A DNA stretch of 64,000 nucleotides, from assembly GCF_011604685.1 (NCBI RefSeq), contig NZ_CP050063.1, positions 828,501-892,500 of the forward strand, given 5' to 3'. Shown piece by piece: positions 17,733 to 27,098 of this stretch (positions are counted from its first letter, which is position 1; each line of letters opens with the position of its first letter). Source of the DNA: Spirosoma aureum. Its GTDB lineage: Bacteria > Bacteroidota > Bacteroidia > Cytophagales > Spirosomataceae. A program made the position numbers and the translations under genes. The notes under the pieces are model-generated. The model was given only the letters and a program-made list of their open reading frames with translations, was not told the origin of the DNA and did not search any database.

Positions 17733-17819
17733 CGCCCAGCCTTCGGCCCAGACTCGTGCCACAGTTATTTTTGAGTGTCCTGGTTAACCGTGGTGCGGGT
17801 CTGGGGCGAGGGCCGGGCG
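17733..17819. repeat. Long palindromic intergenic element, copy 2
   Basis: Arms 17733-17766 and 17786-17819 pair at 27 of 34 positions. The inner part contains CGTGCCACAGTTAT and AACCGTGGTGCGGGTCT, close to the element at 3908-3982. It lies between the oxidoreductase gene and purM and may stop transcription. Confidence 0.7.
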
Positions 17820-17909
17820 ACAGTCCTGATTCAGTAACCGAGAGCGATGCAAAAGGGGGATAATGGTTTTTTCTCCATTCCATCGCTCTACTCTTTCCGC
17901 CTTCGTCCT

Positions 17910-17917
17910 TACCTTTG
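17910..17917 (+). promoter_or_regulatory. Putative -7 promoter box of purM
   Basis: TACCTTTG is a perfect TAnnTTTG box whose last base is 5 nt before the purM ATG. The transcript would start at or next to the start codon, giving a leaderless or nearly leaderless mRNA. Confidence 0.55.
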
Positions 17918-17921
17918 CGGC

Positions 17922-19094
17922 ATGACTGATCGTTATGCCCAGCGCGGAGTTTCCGCCAGCAAAGAAGATGTTCACAACGCTATAGCCCAACTCGATAAAG
18001 GCTTATTTCCCAAGGCGTTTTGTAAAATCGTACCCGATACACTGGCTGGTGACCCGGATTACTGCACCATTATGCACGCTGATGGGGCCGGAACAAAATC
18101 GTCTCTGGCCTATCTGTACTGGCGCGAAACGGGTGATCTAAGCGTCTGGCGGGGCATTGCGCAGGACGCCGTCGTGATGAATACCGACGATCTGATCTGC
18201 GTTGGGGCAACGGGCCCCATGTTGCTGTCGTCTACTATCGGACGTAACAAAAACCTGATCCCCGGTGAGGTGATCGCCGAAATTATCAACGGAACAGAGG
18301 AGGTGTTGCAGATGCTCCGTGATTATGGCATAGAGATTTACAGCACCGGTGGCGAAACGGCCGATGTGGGCGATCTGGTTCGTACGGTCATTGTCGATAG
18401 TACGGTCATTGCCCGGATGCGACGCGATCAGGTGATCAGCAACGACCGCATTCAGGCGGGTGACGTTCTTGTTGGACTGGCTTCATTTGGCCAGTCAACT
18501 TACGAAACAACCTATAACGGAGGAATGGGCAGCAACGGCCTTACGTCCGCCCGGCATGATGTGCTGGCCCATTATCTCGCCGACAAATATCCTGAGAGCT
18601 TTGATCCCGCTATTGATCGCAGTCTTATTTACAGCGGTTCGAAAAAACTGACTGACGAAATTGCCGTTGGTTCTGGCGAAAATGTAACGGTTGGCCAGCT
18701 GATACTTTCGCCAACTCGTACTTATGCTCCGGTTGCCAAAGCTTTACTCGATGAGCTACGTTCGCAAATCCACGGCATGGTGCATTGTTCCGGCGGAGCG
18801 CAGACGAAAGTACTTCATTTTATTGATGACCTGCACGTTATAAAAGACAATCTGTTTCCCGTGCCACCTTTATTCCAACTGATTCAGCAGGAGAGTGGTA
18901 CGAGTTGGCAGGAGATGTATAAAGTCTTTAATATGGGGCATCGGCTGGAAGTATACCTGCCCGAAAACCTGGCTCAGCAGGTTATCGATATAGCCAGATC
19001 GTTTGGCATTGACGCTCAGGTCATTGGGCATGTAGAGGCTTATTCGGGCAAGAAAGTCACTATAAAATCTGAACAGGGTACTTTTTTGTATTGA
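17922..19094 (+). CDS. purM: Phosphoribosylformylglycinamidine cyclo-ligase (PurM), Bacteroidota long form
   Basis: 390 residues from the ATG at 17922. The N-terminus RYAQRGVSASKEDVHNAI is the conserved beginning of this form, so upstream in-frame codons from 17847 are not used. HADGAGTKSSLAYLYW is the ATP/FGAM site, followed by QDAVVMNTDDLICVGA and the glycine-rich STGGETADVGD. The enzyme closes FGAM to aminoimidazole ribonucleotide (AIR) using ATP in purine synthesis. It is on the same strand as purE, separated by unrelated genes, so the two are probably not in one operon. Confidence 0.96.
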   Translation: MTDRYAQRGVSASKEDVHNAIAQLDKGLFPKAFCKIVPDTLAGDPDYCTIMHADGAGTKSSLAYLYWRETGDLSVWRGIAQDAVVMNTDDLICVGATGPMLLSSTIGRNKNLIPGEVIAEIINGTEEVLQMLRDYGIEIYSTGGETADVGDLVRTVIVDSTVIARMRRDQVISNDRIQAGDVLVGLASFGQSTYETTYNGGMGSNGLTSARHDVLAHYLADKYPESFDPAIDRSLIYSGSKKLTDEIAVGSGENVTVGQLILSPTRTYAPVAKALLDELRSQIHGMVHCSGGAQTKVLHFIDDLHVIKDNLFPVPPLFQLIQQESGTSWQEMYKVFNMGHRLEVYLPENLAQQVIDIARSFGIDAQVIGHVEAYSGKKVTIKSEQGTFLY

Positions 19095-19164
19095 TTCTCT
19101 TGTGAAAACGAGATAAGTAGCTAGATTGCAGGTGTTAGTGACACTTGTTCGACCACATCTGGCT

Positions 19165-20256
19165 ATGAAACTATCGTTCGCACTTATTTTACTTCTGGTA
19201 TCACAGCTTGCGAAAGCTCAGCAAACGCCTTTTACCGCAATCTGGAGTTTCGAAAATACGGATATCGGAGCCTCGTCAGATAGCCGGGTTGGTGTTTCTA
19301 GTGTTAGCTATGTAGGTGTCAACAAGCTATTCGGCGGATACCAGTCGGGTTATTCTGGGCTGGGGGTTAGCCTACAGCATTGGTCAACAACGAGTTGTGA
19401 TCAGAGTAAGTACGCCCAATTTTCGATACAGCCTCAAGGAACGGCTCGAATTACCCTTACATCCTTATCGTTTGCATGTTCCCGTTCATCAGAAGGGCCT
19501 CAACAACTTACGGTTAGATCGAGTGTCGATGGATTTAATAGCGACATTTATTCACAAACTGTCTCGGAAAACTACCAAATAGCCTCAATTACACTCAGTG
19601 GGGATAATTTTACTAATCAAACGTCGGAGATAATCTTTCGCATTTATGGCTGTAGTCCGGCTTCCAGTAATGGAACGTTACGGTTGGACCAAATTCAGCT
19701 TAACGGTCAGGCTCTCCCCGTTTCGCTCGTTTCCTTTTCTGCTAAGCCTCAGGGTGATCAGGTTCAGATTAGTTGGGAGACAGCGCAGGAACGTAATGCC
19801 GATTGGTTCGAGGTTCAACGTAGTAACGATCTGGGCGAGTTTATAACATTTGGCCAAATCGCGGCTAAAGGAACTACTGACCAACATCATTATTACGGCT
19901 TCACAGATCAACGACCTTTGGACGGAGCTAACTATTACCGCTTAAAGCAAATTGACAGGGATGGTCAGGCGTCAAACTCCAAAATTGTCGCGGTGGTTAT
20001 GGATGAATTTACGCCATCAATGGAAGTGCTGGGAAATCCAATTGATGGGCAGATGATTCGAGTAACCATGCGCAATATGGCCAAGGCTACGTTTCACCTG
20101 ACAACTCTGGCAGGGCATGAACTTCCTCTGGAAACGGACACACAATCCGACGGCTCCATCTTATTGAAACCCATTCAACCCCTCGCTCCGGGAATTTACC
20201 TGCTCCGGGCAGAGCTGAATGGCAGGCGGCTTATTCAGAAAGTTGTCGTGCGATAG
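19165..20256 (+). CDS. Secreted protein with T9SS-like C-terminal domain
   Basis: 363 residues from the ATG at 19165 (an in-frame ATG at 19126 precedes it but spoils the signal). Signal peptide about 1-19 (LLLVSQLAKAQ). A first beta-rich domain (20-185) is followed by LPVSLVSFSAKPQGDQVQIS, a segment found very often before T9SS sorting domains in Bacteroidota. A fibronectin-like unit follows (ISWETAQERNADWFEVQRS, YYRLKQIDRDG). The C-terminus (LGNPIDGQ to IYLLRAELNGRRLIQKVVV) looks like a type A sorting domain. It is probably exported to the surface. No catalytic motif is visible. Confidence 0.8.
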   Translation: MKLSFALILLLVSQLAKAQQTPFTAIWSFENTDIGASSDSRVGVSSVSYVGVNKLFGGYQSGYSGLGVSLQHWSTTSCDQSKYAQFSIQPQGTARITLTSLSFACSRSSEGPQQLTVRSSVDGFNSDIYSQTVSENYQIASITLSGDNFTNQTSEIIFRIYGCSPASSNGTLRLDQIQLNGQALPVSLVSFSAKPQGDQVQISWETAQERNADWFEVQRSNDLGEFITFGQIAAKGTTDQHHYYGFTDQRPLDGANYYRLKQIDRDGQASNSKIVAVVMDEFTPSMEVLGNPIDGQMIRVTMRNMAKATFHLTTLAGHELPLETDTQSDGSILLKPIQPLAPGIYLLRAELNGRRLIQKVVVR

Positions 20257-20267
20257 CGATTAAATAG

Positions 20268-20309
20268 AAACTTAGCCACCAGATTCAATACGATCCGGTG
20301 GCTAGGTTT
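20268..20309. terminator. Bidirectional terminator between the T9SS protein and the RND pump gene
   Basis: Arms 20268-20280 and 20297-20309 pair over 13 bp with one G-U pair. T-runs flank it on the plus strand. It ends one base before the stop codon of the convergent RND gene. Confidence 0.75.
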
Positions 20310-23300
20310 TTACACCAATACAGCTTCCTGTTCGCTGGCCGCTACGGTTTTGGCCTGTACGCTCGGCGGCAGCAGCTTATACAGCACGGGTGTCACTACA
20401 CGCGATAATAATGTGCTGGAAATCAGACCACCAATCAGGACCCATGCCAGGGGTGAGTAGAGCGGATTCCCTTCGAGTGCCAGTGGCATCAGGCCGCCAA
20501 TCGCCGTAAGCGAAGTAAGAACAATTGGCACAAAACGCACTTCCCCAGCGTGTTCAATGGCTTCAATCAGTGGCATTCCTTCCTGACGGAGTTGATTGGT
20601 AAAATCGACGAGTAGAATGGAGTTTTTGACCTCAATGCCAATCAGCGCGATCAGCCCAATAACGGCTACAAACGAAAAGGGATTACCCGTGAAATAGAGG
20701 GCCAGCACCGCACCGATAATTCCTAATGGAATCACTGATAACACAATCAACGTACTTTTAAACGTGCCAAATTCCAGCACCAGAACCGCAATAAAGCCGA
20801 AAATAGTGATGAGAATAATGGTGCCCAGGCCCCCAAATGATTTGGCGCGACTCTCCAGTTCACCAGCAGTCTGGTAGCTGAAGCCTGTGGGAAATTTCAT
20901 TTTGTCCAGCTTCGAGAGCACGTCATTGAATACGTTATCAACCAAATAGCCCGTTTTGACAAAGCCCGTAATCGTAACGTACCGGTCTTTATCGTAGTGA
21001 CGGATCTGATTCGTACTGCTTTCGAATTCGAGGTCGGCGATTTGCCGCAAGGGTACGGCAGAGCCGGTTAACGTGTTAACATACAGGTCGCTGAGAACGC
21101 GCTGGTCCGCTACTTTCCCTTTCGGCAATGTTACATTGATGGTATAATCGTCGCCATTGGGTTCTTTGAACGTTCCAACGTTAAGCCCCGCAACAGCAAG
21201 CCGAATCGTGCGATTCACATCAGCAATTGAAATTCCTAATAACCCTGCCTTTTCTTTGTTGATGCGTACGCGCAGGTCGGTTTTCTGGTTAGCCAATGGA
21301 TTGTTCACGTAGATCAGACCCGGCGTTTTTTTGAATGCCGTTTCAACCCGCGATGCCATTACCTTTAGCGTATCCAGGTTTTCGCCGAATACCCGAATTG
21401 CGACCGGAGCTTCCTGATCCGGACCCTGCTCAAAATCTTTAACCTCAATTTTGGCGTTTGGATAGAGCTTGAAACGCTCGCGAAGCTTATCGATCATAAC
21501 TCGCTTTTCGGCGGGCTCCATATCGACCAATTGCACATAAAACTGGGCGTAGTTCGGCGATTCGTTCCGTTGAACGATGTTGTAATAGATACGGGGTTGA
21601 CCGCGTCCTACATTCGTCGTAACATATTTTACATCATGTTCCCGTTTCAATTCGCCTTCTACGTAACGGGCAACGCGATCCGTTTCCGATAGGCTGGTCC
21701 CATCCGGCGTTTCGACATTGATCAGAAATTGAGGTTTTTCGGAGGCTGGAAACAGGCCAAACCCCACAATTTTGAACATATACAGAGCTCCTGTAAATAA
21801 AACACCCGCAAAAAGTAGCGTTACAACCGGGTGGCGGAGGCCCCAGTGAAGCAGACGACTATACGAGCCACTGATTAACCGCTTGAGGGCACGCATGAAA
21901 ATGTTCCCTTCTGAATTGTGCTCTTCTTTCAGGATTCGACTCGACAGGAATGGGACAATTGTCAGCGAAACCAGCAAGGATGCCAGAATGGTTGTGACAA
22001 CGGCCATCGGCAATGATCGGATGAAGTCGCCGGAGGCTTCAGGAAGAAACAGGAGCGGTAAAAATGCCAGAATCAACGTTACCGTACAGCCAATAACCGC
22101 CAGTGTGATCTGACGGGTTGCTTTGATAGCGGCTTCCCGTTTCGAATAGCCCTCACGCAGGTAACGCTCAATGTTTTCGACGACAACAATGGAGTCATCG
22201 ACCAGAATGCCCAGGGCAACAATTAGCCCCACAATACTTAACTGATTGATACTGAATCCCAGAAAATCCAGCCCGGCCAGCCCAATGGACAGTGATAGGG
22301 GAATCGAGATCATGACGACCACTGCAGCCCGGAAGCCTAACGGGAGCAATGTCAGCGAAACGAGAAGGATAGCCAGCGCAAAATCCTGAACAAAGTGATC
22401 GAGCCGCTTATTGACGCTAACCGTCTGGTCGAAATTTTTAACGAGACTGATGTGTGGTGGCAGCGTTTTCGCAAATCGATCAATGATCGGGTTCAACTGT
22501 TCACCGACCTTCGCGATATTCTCACCGATTTTTTGGCCCGCCGTAACCAGAACCGCCCGGTGGCCGTTCAGTCGGGTAATGTGGCTTTCGTCTTCGTAGG
22601 TAAAATCAACGTCGGCAACATCACGGAGGTAGATAATTTTCTGGCCGTTAGTCGAAACAATGGTATTTCGAATTTCGTCAAGCGACCGGTAGTCACCCGC
22701 TGTTTTGACGTTAAATTTACGCGTCCCGGCCTGAATACTTCCTCCTGGAATATTCAGGTTTTCGGCTTGTAAGGCTCCCAATACACGATTGACAGCCACG
22801 CCATTTTGGGCCATTTTTTCGATGTTCAGCGCCACGCGGACAACCGAGGCTGGATAGCCCCAGTCTTCGGCATTTTTGAGATTCTTTATTTTCTCAAATT
22901 CCTCTTTCAGTTTATCCGCATATTCACCCAACTCTTTTGATGAAGCCACTTCCGACAGGAGGGCCACCTGAACGATATTTACGTCGGTCGGTGAGAATTT
23001 TTTGATGTCGATCCGGTAGATATCGGTCGGTAATTCAGCTTTCAATGCATTTACTTCCCGGATAATTTCCTGGTATTTTTCGTCCGGATCGACACTATAA
23101 TCGTATTCAAGCCGAAATACGGCCAGGCCATCATCCACATTGGTAATGACATGGTTCATGTTCTCAAGCGCATTGAATCGGGCTTCGCCGGGGTCGACAA
23201 CGAGTTTCTCCATGTCGAGTGCGTCGGTGCCGGGGTAAATGACCGCTACGGCAAAACTGGGTGCCGTAAATTCAGGATCTTCGCCCCGAGGCATGTTCAG

Positions 23301-23387
23301 CAGCGAGTTGATGCCAAGTGCAGCCACGCCGAGAAACAGCACCAGCATGAACTGCCAGTTTTTGACAGAAAATTCGGATAGGTTCAT
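20310..23387 (-). CDS. RND-family efflux transporter, inner-membrane pump (AcrB/MexF-like)
   Basis: 1025 residues, the usual length. Membrane helix 1 is near 10-30. The proton-relay Asp pair lies in helix 4 (GILVDDSIVVVENIERY), and the partner Lys in helix 10 (GIEVKNSILLVDF). Two large periplasmic loops (about 35-335 and 560-860) follow the family layout. The N-terminal PRGEDPEFTAPSF is typical of the hydrophobe/amphiphile exporters of Bacteroidota and related groups. It works as a trimer with the adaptor and TolC-like channel encoded upstream to expel small amphiphilic compounds across both membranes. Substrate is not predictable. Last gene of the operon, 85 nt after the adaptor. Confidence 0.96.
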   Translation of the reverse strand: MNLSEFSVKNWQFMLVLFLGVAALGINSLLNMPRGEDPEFTAPSFAVAVIYPGTDALDMEKLVVDPGEARFNALENMNHVITNVDDGLAVFRLEYDYSVDPDEKYQEIIREVNALKAELPTDIYRIDIKKFSPTDVNIVQVALLSEVASSKELGEYADKLKEEFEKIKNLKNAEDWGYPASVVRVALNIEKMAQNGVAVNRVLGALQAENLNIPGGSIQAGTRKFNVKTAGDYRSLDEIRNTIVSTNGQKIIYLRDVADVDFTYEDESHITRLNGHRAVLVTAGQKIGENIAKVGEQLNPIIDRFAKTLPPHISLVKNFDQTVSVNKRLDHFVQDFALAILLVSLTLLPLGFRAAVVVMISIPLSLSIGLAGLDFLGFSINQLSIVGLIVALGILVDDSIVVVENIERYLREGYSKREAAIKATRQITLAVIGCTVTLILAFLPLLFLPEASGDFIRSLPMAVVTTILASLLVSLTIVPFLSSRILKEEHNSEGNIFMRALKRLISGSYSRLLHWGLRHPVVTLLFAGVLFTGALYMFKIVGFGLFPASEKPQFLINVETPDGTSLSETDRVARYVEGELKREHDVKYVTTNVGRGQPRIYYNIVQRNESPNYAQFYVQLVDMEPAEKRVMIDKLRERFKLYPNAKIEVKDFEQGPDQEAPVAIRVFGENLDTLKVMASRVETAFKKTPGLIYVNNPLANQKTDLRVRINKEKAGLLGISIADVNRTIRLAVAGLNVGTFKEPNGDDYTINVTLPKGKVADQRVLSDLYVNTLTGSAVPLRQIADLEFESSTNQIRHYDKDRYVTITGFVKTGYLVDNVFNDVLSKLDKMKFPTGFSYQTAGELESRAKSFGGLGTIILITIFGFIAVLVLEFGTFKSTLIVLSVIPLGIIGAVLALYFTGNPFSFVAVIGLIALIGIEVKNSILLVDFTNQLRQEGMPLIEAIEHAGEVRFVPIVLTSLTAIGGLMPLALEGNPLYSPLAWVLIGGLISSTLLSRVVTPVLYKLLPPSVQAKTVAASEQEAVLV

Positions 23388-23472
23388 AGCTTTTTCTGAA
23401 CACAGAGGATCGAAGGACTTTACGGTGATTTCCGTGTGTGTCCGTTCGCCAGCCCTGCGTTTTCTTAAATGG

Positions 23473-24555
23473 TTATTTCACAACTACGCTTGATTCTTCC
23501 GTCAAATAGGCCGATCCGGCGGTCACAACCTCTTTTACACCCGTAAGCCCGTTTGTCAATAGCACCTTATCGCCGTCCAGAAAGCCAACCTGAACGGGTG
23601 TTTTGCGGACGTGAAACGGCCCCGCGCCCTGGTGACCATCAGCTAGCACATACACAAAGCCATCTTTGCCGTTTCCTTCAACAATGGCTTCAACCGGCAC
23701 GACAACGTAACTCCTGCTTTGTGCTGGGACGAGCGTTACTTTGGCGAAGAGTCCGGGAGCGAACCTGGCCCCGGCAGGACTGATGTGTACTTCCACTTCA
23801 TAAAGTTTATTGACAGGATCGGCGGCCTGAGCAAGCTCACTAATGGTGCCGCTGAATGTTTTGCCGGGGTAGGCATCCAGCGTGATACTTGCCTTATTGC
23901 CCAGCCGAAGCCGTGCCCAGTCTTTATCCGATACACCAACGCGCACGACCCAATCATTCGGGCGGCTTGACGAAATCAGGTAGACCGAGCCGCCGGGAGC
24001 GATATATTCACCGGCATTGGTGATTTTTCGGGTTACCGTTCCATCCACTGTTGAGCGGATTTGAGCGTAGTTGCGGTTAAACTGTGCAATAGTCAGGTTC
24101 TGCTTCGCTACGTTTGTGCCTGTCGTTGCGTTCTGAAGTTGCTCGAGTGTGGCTGCTGTATCGGCATACAGGCTTTTAACCCGGCCAAGGTCGCGTTCTG
24201 CTTTTTCGTTAGCGTACTGTGCCTGGCTCACCTGGGCATTGATTTCGGTCAGATCGAGTGTGGCCAGCAATTGCCCTTTACGAACGCTCTGGCCTTCTTC
24301 CACAAACATCCGATCGATGATTCCCCCAACTTTAAAAGACATTCTGGCTTCCTGAGCTGATGAAACCAATCCCGAAGCCACCACTGGTTCGGCCCGTACG
24401 ACTGTACTTACCGGCGTAAGTTTGATTGGAACGACCGCATCGTCGGCTGTCGTTTCGGTCAGGGGCGTTCCAGCCGGTTTTTGCTCGGCTTTACTGCCAC
24501 ACGCCCACAGTGCAACAGTTAGTGAGAAGGATAGGAAGATGTGTAGTGTTTTCAT
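23473..24555 (-). CDS. RND efflux periplasmic adaptor (membrane fusion protein), lipoprotein
   Basis: 360 residues. The N-terminus LTVALWACGS has a lipobox (WAC), predicting an acylated inner-membrane-anchored lipoprotein. The first half of the lipoyl-like barrel-sandwich motif is FKVGGIIDRMFVEEGQSVRK, followed by a coiled-coil hairpin (about 105-165), the second lipoyl half (VDGTVTRKITNAGEYIAPG) and a beta-barrel domain. It bridges the RND pump and outer-membrane channel. The start codon overlaps the stop of the DUF3995 gene by 4 nt (ATGA), which suggests translational coupling. Confidence 0.95.
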   Translation of the reverse strand: MKTLHIFLSFSLTVALWACGSKAEQKPAGTPLTETTADDAVVPIKLTPVSTVVRAEPVVASGLVSSAQEARMSFKVGGIIDRMFVEEGQSVRKGQLLATLDLTEINAQVSQAQYANEKAERDLGRVKSLYADTAATLEQLQNATTGTNVAKQNLTIAQFNRNYAQIRSTVDGTVTRKITNAGEYIAPGGSVYLISSSRPNDWVVRVGVSDKDWARLRLGNKASITLDAYPGKTFSGTISELAQAADPVNKLYEVEVHISPAGARFAPGLFAKVTLVPAQSRSYVVVPVEAIVEGNGKDGFVYVLADGHQGAGPFHVRKTPVQVGFLDGDKVLLTNGLTGVKEVVTAGSAYLTEESSVVVK

Positions 24556-24986
24556 GATTTTACGGAAAATGCGATAAGCAGAAAGGTGTTAATGCTCAGC
24601 AGAAGACACAGGGGAGAGTAAATCCGGGTGTCCAGATAGGCAAATCGGCTGTTTCGAACGCGTTTGAAAAAGCCGACATAGCGAAAATCGCCGACTGCCC
24701 GCAGTAAAAAAATGCCCGTCAGGAGCCAGAGCCCGTATCGATTGAGCCAGTCCGGAATGAGTGAATCCGCAACCGGGAGCCGGCCAATTTTGTATAGATA
24801 AAATAAGGCCATGCAGCCAAAAATGATAGCCACCGCCAGCGTAGAGAACGGCCCAGGTTGCAGGGTTTTTGTTCCATTGCGCTCAGGTACGGCTGACCGT
24901 AGGCCCCAGCGACCACCTAATCCCCAATAAATATGAATACCACAAATCAGGAACAGGACCAGCGCATTTAACGAAGCGGGTATCAT
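24552..24986 (-). CDS. DUF3995 small membrane protein within the efflux operon
   Basis: 144 residues with four hydrophobic helices (about 5-25, 45-66, 82-100, 122-141). The motif IHIYWGLGGRWG near the N-terminus and LRAVGDFRYVGFFKRV are the DUF3995 hallmarks. No function is known for the family. Its place between the TolC-like gene and the adaptor gene, with a 4-nt overlap into the adaptor, argues for cotranslation and perhaps an accessory role in efflux or membrane stress. It could also be a bystander captured by the operon. Confidence 0.8.
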   Translation of the reverse strand: MIPASLNALVLFLICGIHIYWGLGGRWGLRSAVPERNGTKTLQPGPFSTLAVAIIFGCMALFYLYKIGRLPVADSLIPDWLNRYGLWLLTGIFLLRAVGDFRYVGFFKRVRNSRFAYLDTRIYSPLCLLLSINTFLLIAFSVKS

Positions 24987-25022
24987 CGTAACTCAGTTTA
25001 GAAATGGATAAGCAGGCTCACA

Positions 25023-26399
25023 TCACTGTACGGCTACCGCCCGGTCGAGCGCGGCCCGCTTCACGAGTACGTCCATGCGAGCCACTGAATGCTGAAACTG
25101 TGCCGTCAATCGGTCGTTCTGATAGCGTAAAAATTCAATGAGCAAAGCTTGCCCATTTCGATACTTGCTGTCGATAACCCGAAACGTCTGGTCGGCATTG
25201 AGCATCCCACTTTGGGTAGCTGCCAGACTTTGGGTAGCGGCATCCAGATCGTAGTAGGCCTGTAAAACCTGTAGCTGGATCTGGCGTTGTACTTCTGCCA
25301 GTCGGGTTTGAAGGGCGTTTGTCTGGATTTTTGCCTGCTGGATTTTCGAGCGCTTTTCATAGCCCCGAAACAAGTCCCACTGTAAACCCAACTGAGCAAC
25401 TACATAGGCCTGATTCTGAAACGAGTAGCCAAAACCCTGAAACCCTGTATTGCCGCCAATGTACACATTCGGTATTTTGGCATTGGCTTCATTGAGCCGC
25501 ACGGCCGTCTGAGCAGCTCGCAAGGAACCCCCTAACTGAGCCAGTTCCTGCCGCCCGTGTAGCGCCGTTTGCTGTAGATCGGTAAGGTTCTCTTTCGACT
25601 CCGGGAGAATTTTTACAAGCGACGAATCGATCTCAATTGCCGCCGTCAGGTCGCGGTTAAGCAGAAAATTGAAGTAAGCGCGTGCCGTTTCGCGGTTTTT
25701 TTCAGCTACCGCCAATTGCTGATCGACTTTACTGATCTCATAGCGGGCCGAAGTAACGACTTCTCGGGTCGCCACGTTGTTGCTTACCAGTTTTTCATTT
25801 AGTCGCGTCAGCTCCTGAAGCACTTTATGCGAATTTTCGAAAATCTGAATGGCATCGAGCGTTTGCAGGTATTGGTAATAGGCAGTGGCAATGTTGTACC
25901 GTAGTTCGTTTTCGACCACCCGCTTTCGGGCTTCCTGAGCCGATACTAACTCTTTCTGGATGAGGTAATTATATTGAATATCGGTATTGAATAGAGCGTA
26001 GTTGACACTAATTTTTGTGTCATGAAAGTTGTTGGGAGCGAGTAATTGATTGACGTTCTCGATGTTTGTCGGGAAACGGTCGGAACCCGTAAGTTGATTA
26101 AGTGTTTTATAAGCCGGATTGAGCAAATCGCCGACCGGAAACTCCAGCCGACGGCCACCAGCTGCTAAGGAATACGTTGGATTGAAGGCAACACGAGGGT
26201 AAAATAACGACTTCGCCTGATTGAGCGATTCGGTGACGCGGTTGATTTCGAGCGACTCCTGCCGAAGAGCCAGGTTATTAGCCAGGCCTTCTCGAATATA
26301 CGTTTCCAGAACTGTCGACGGAACGGGCTGGGCTATCAGTGATAAGGGAAACAAGAACCCCAGATAGCGAATACGTCTGAGAATGAGTTTCATGATCAT
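25023..26399 (-). CDS. TolC-family outer-membrane efflux channel
   Basis: 458 residues (an alternative ATG lies two codons in). A signal peptide ends near LIAQ23. Two outer-membrane efflux (OEP) repeats are visible, with long coiled-coil helices and the recurring pattern of A, Q and N rich heptads (VTESLNQAKSLFYPRVAFNP; QTNALQTRLAEVQRQIQLQV). It forms the trimeric exit duct for the RND system encoded downstream. A perfect 13-bp palindrome lies 12 nt upstream of its ATG and is the likely TetR operator. Confidence 0.93.
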   Translation of the reverse strand: MIMKLILRRIRYLGFLFPLSLIAQPVPSTVLETYIREGLANNLALRQESLEINRVTESLNQAKSLFYPRVAFNPTYSLAAGGRRLEFPVGDLLNPAYKTLNQLTGSDRFPTNIENVNQLLAPNNFHDTKISVNYALFNTDIQYNYLIQKELVSAQEARKRVVENELRYNIATAYYQYLQTLDAIQIFENSHKVLQELTRLNEKLVSNNVATREVVTSARYEISKVDQQLAVAEKNRETARAYFNFLLNRDLTAAIEIDSSLVKILPESKENLTDLQQTALHGRQELAQLGGSLRAAQTAVRLNEANAKIPNVYIGGNTGFQGFGYSFQNQAYVVAQLGLQWDLFRGYEKRSKIQQAKIQTNALQTRLAEVQRQIQLQVLQAYYDLDAATQSLAATQSGMLNADQTFRVIDSKYRNGQALLIEFLRYQNDRLTAQFQHSVARMDVLVKRAALDRAVAVQ

Positions 26400-26410
26400 C
26401 TATAAGTTAA

Positions 26411-26423
26411 TAAACAGTGTTTA
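26411..26423. promoter_or_regulatory. Predicted TetR operator 1 (before the tolC-like gene)
   Basis: TAAACA-G-TGTTTA is a perfect 6-1-6 palindrome, 12 nt upstream of the efflux channel ATG. The same motif recurs at 27099-27111 in front of the regulator gene. Confidence 0.7.
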
Positions 26424-26457
26424 GCATATGAGTAAAAAAATTTACGGCTTTTGCTGT

Positions 26458-27069
26458 TTATAAGCCCCGCCGTAATGTGTCACAAAACAGATTGAACGCA
26501 TCGTCCATGATCAGTTGCCGGTCGCATTCTGGAAACATACCCAGCCGCTTGCGCAGAAACAAAGCCGTATAGCCGTGAATGGAACTCCAGATCATCATAG
26601 AGGTTGCCTGCACATTGTGTTGCTGGAAAATACCCGTATCCATACACTCCTGAACAACCTGCATCAGGAGGCCAAATGCCTGATCACCCTCAACCCAATC
26701 TTCTTTATCCAGTTTATCCATTGGGGCTGTCATGATAAACATCAGATCGAAGAGTTCCGGGTTTTCGACAGCAAATCGGATATAAGAGCGCCCCATGCCA
26801 ACCAGTTTCTCAAATGGGTCGCTCAGCAGTAGCAATGGCTGAAATTCAGAAACCATTTTGACGAAGCCACGCTGGTGCAGGGCAAACAACAATTCATTTT
26901 TGTCTTTATAGTACAGATAAATGGTAGCTGGGCTATACTCGATTTCGTCGGCAATGTTTCGGATACTGACTTTCTCATAACCATTCGCCAGAAAGAGTTT
27001 TTGGGCTCCATCCAGAATTAGCTTACGCATTTCCTCTCGCTCTCGTTCTTTCCGTTCTGTAATGCCCAT
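26458..27069 (-). CDS. TetR/AcrR-family transcriptional regulator of the efflux operon
   Basis: 203 residues from the ATG at 27069; a frame extension to 27105 would run into the operator. The N-terminal helix-turn-helix is VSIRNIADEIEYSPATIYLY (about residues 34-53). The variable C-terminal ligand-binding domain has PELFDLMFIMTAPM and IWSSIHGYTALFL, as in the WHG-type TetR regulators. It probably represses its own gene and the pump operon until a substrate binds. The gene is first on the strand, 58 nt before the channel gene, with one palindrome in front of each. Confidence 0.92.
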   Translation of the reverse strand: MGITERKEREREEMRKLILDGAQKLFLANGYEKVSIRNIADEIEYSPATIYLYYKDKNELLFALHQRGFVKMVSEFQPLLLLSDPFEKLVGMGRSYIRFAVENPELFDLMFIMTAPMDKLDKEDWVEGDQAFGLLMQVVQECMDTGIFQQHNVQATSMMIWSSIHGYTALFLRKRLGMFPECDRQLIMDDAFNLFCDTLRRGL

Positions 27070-27098
27070 TGAGAAATATATTAACGATGCAAACTTAA

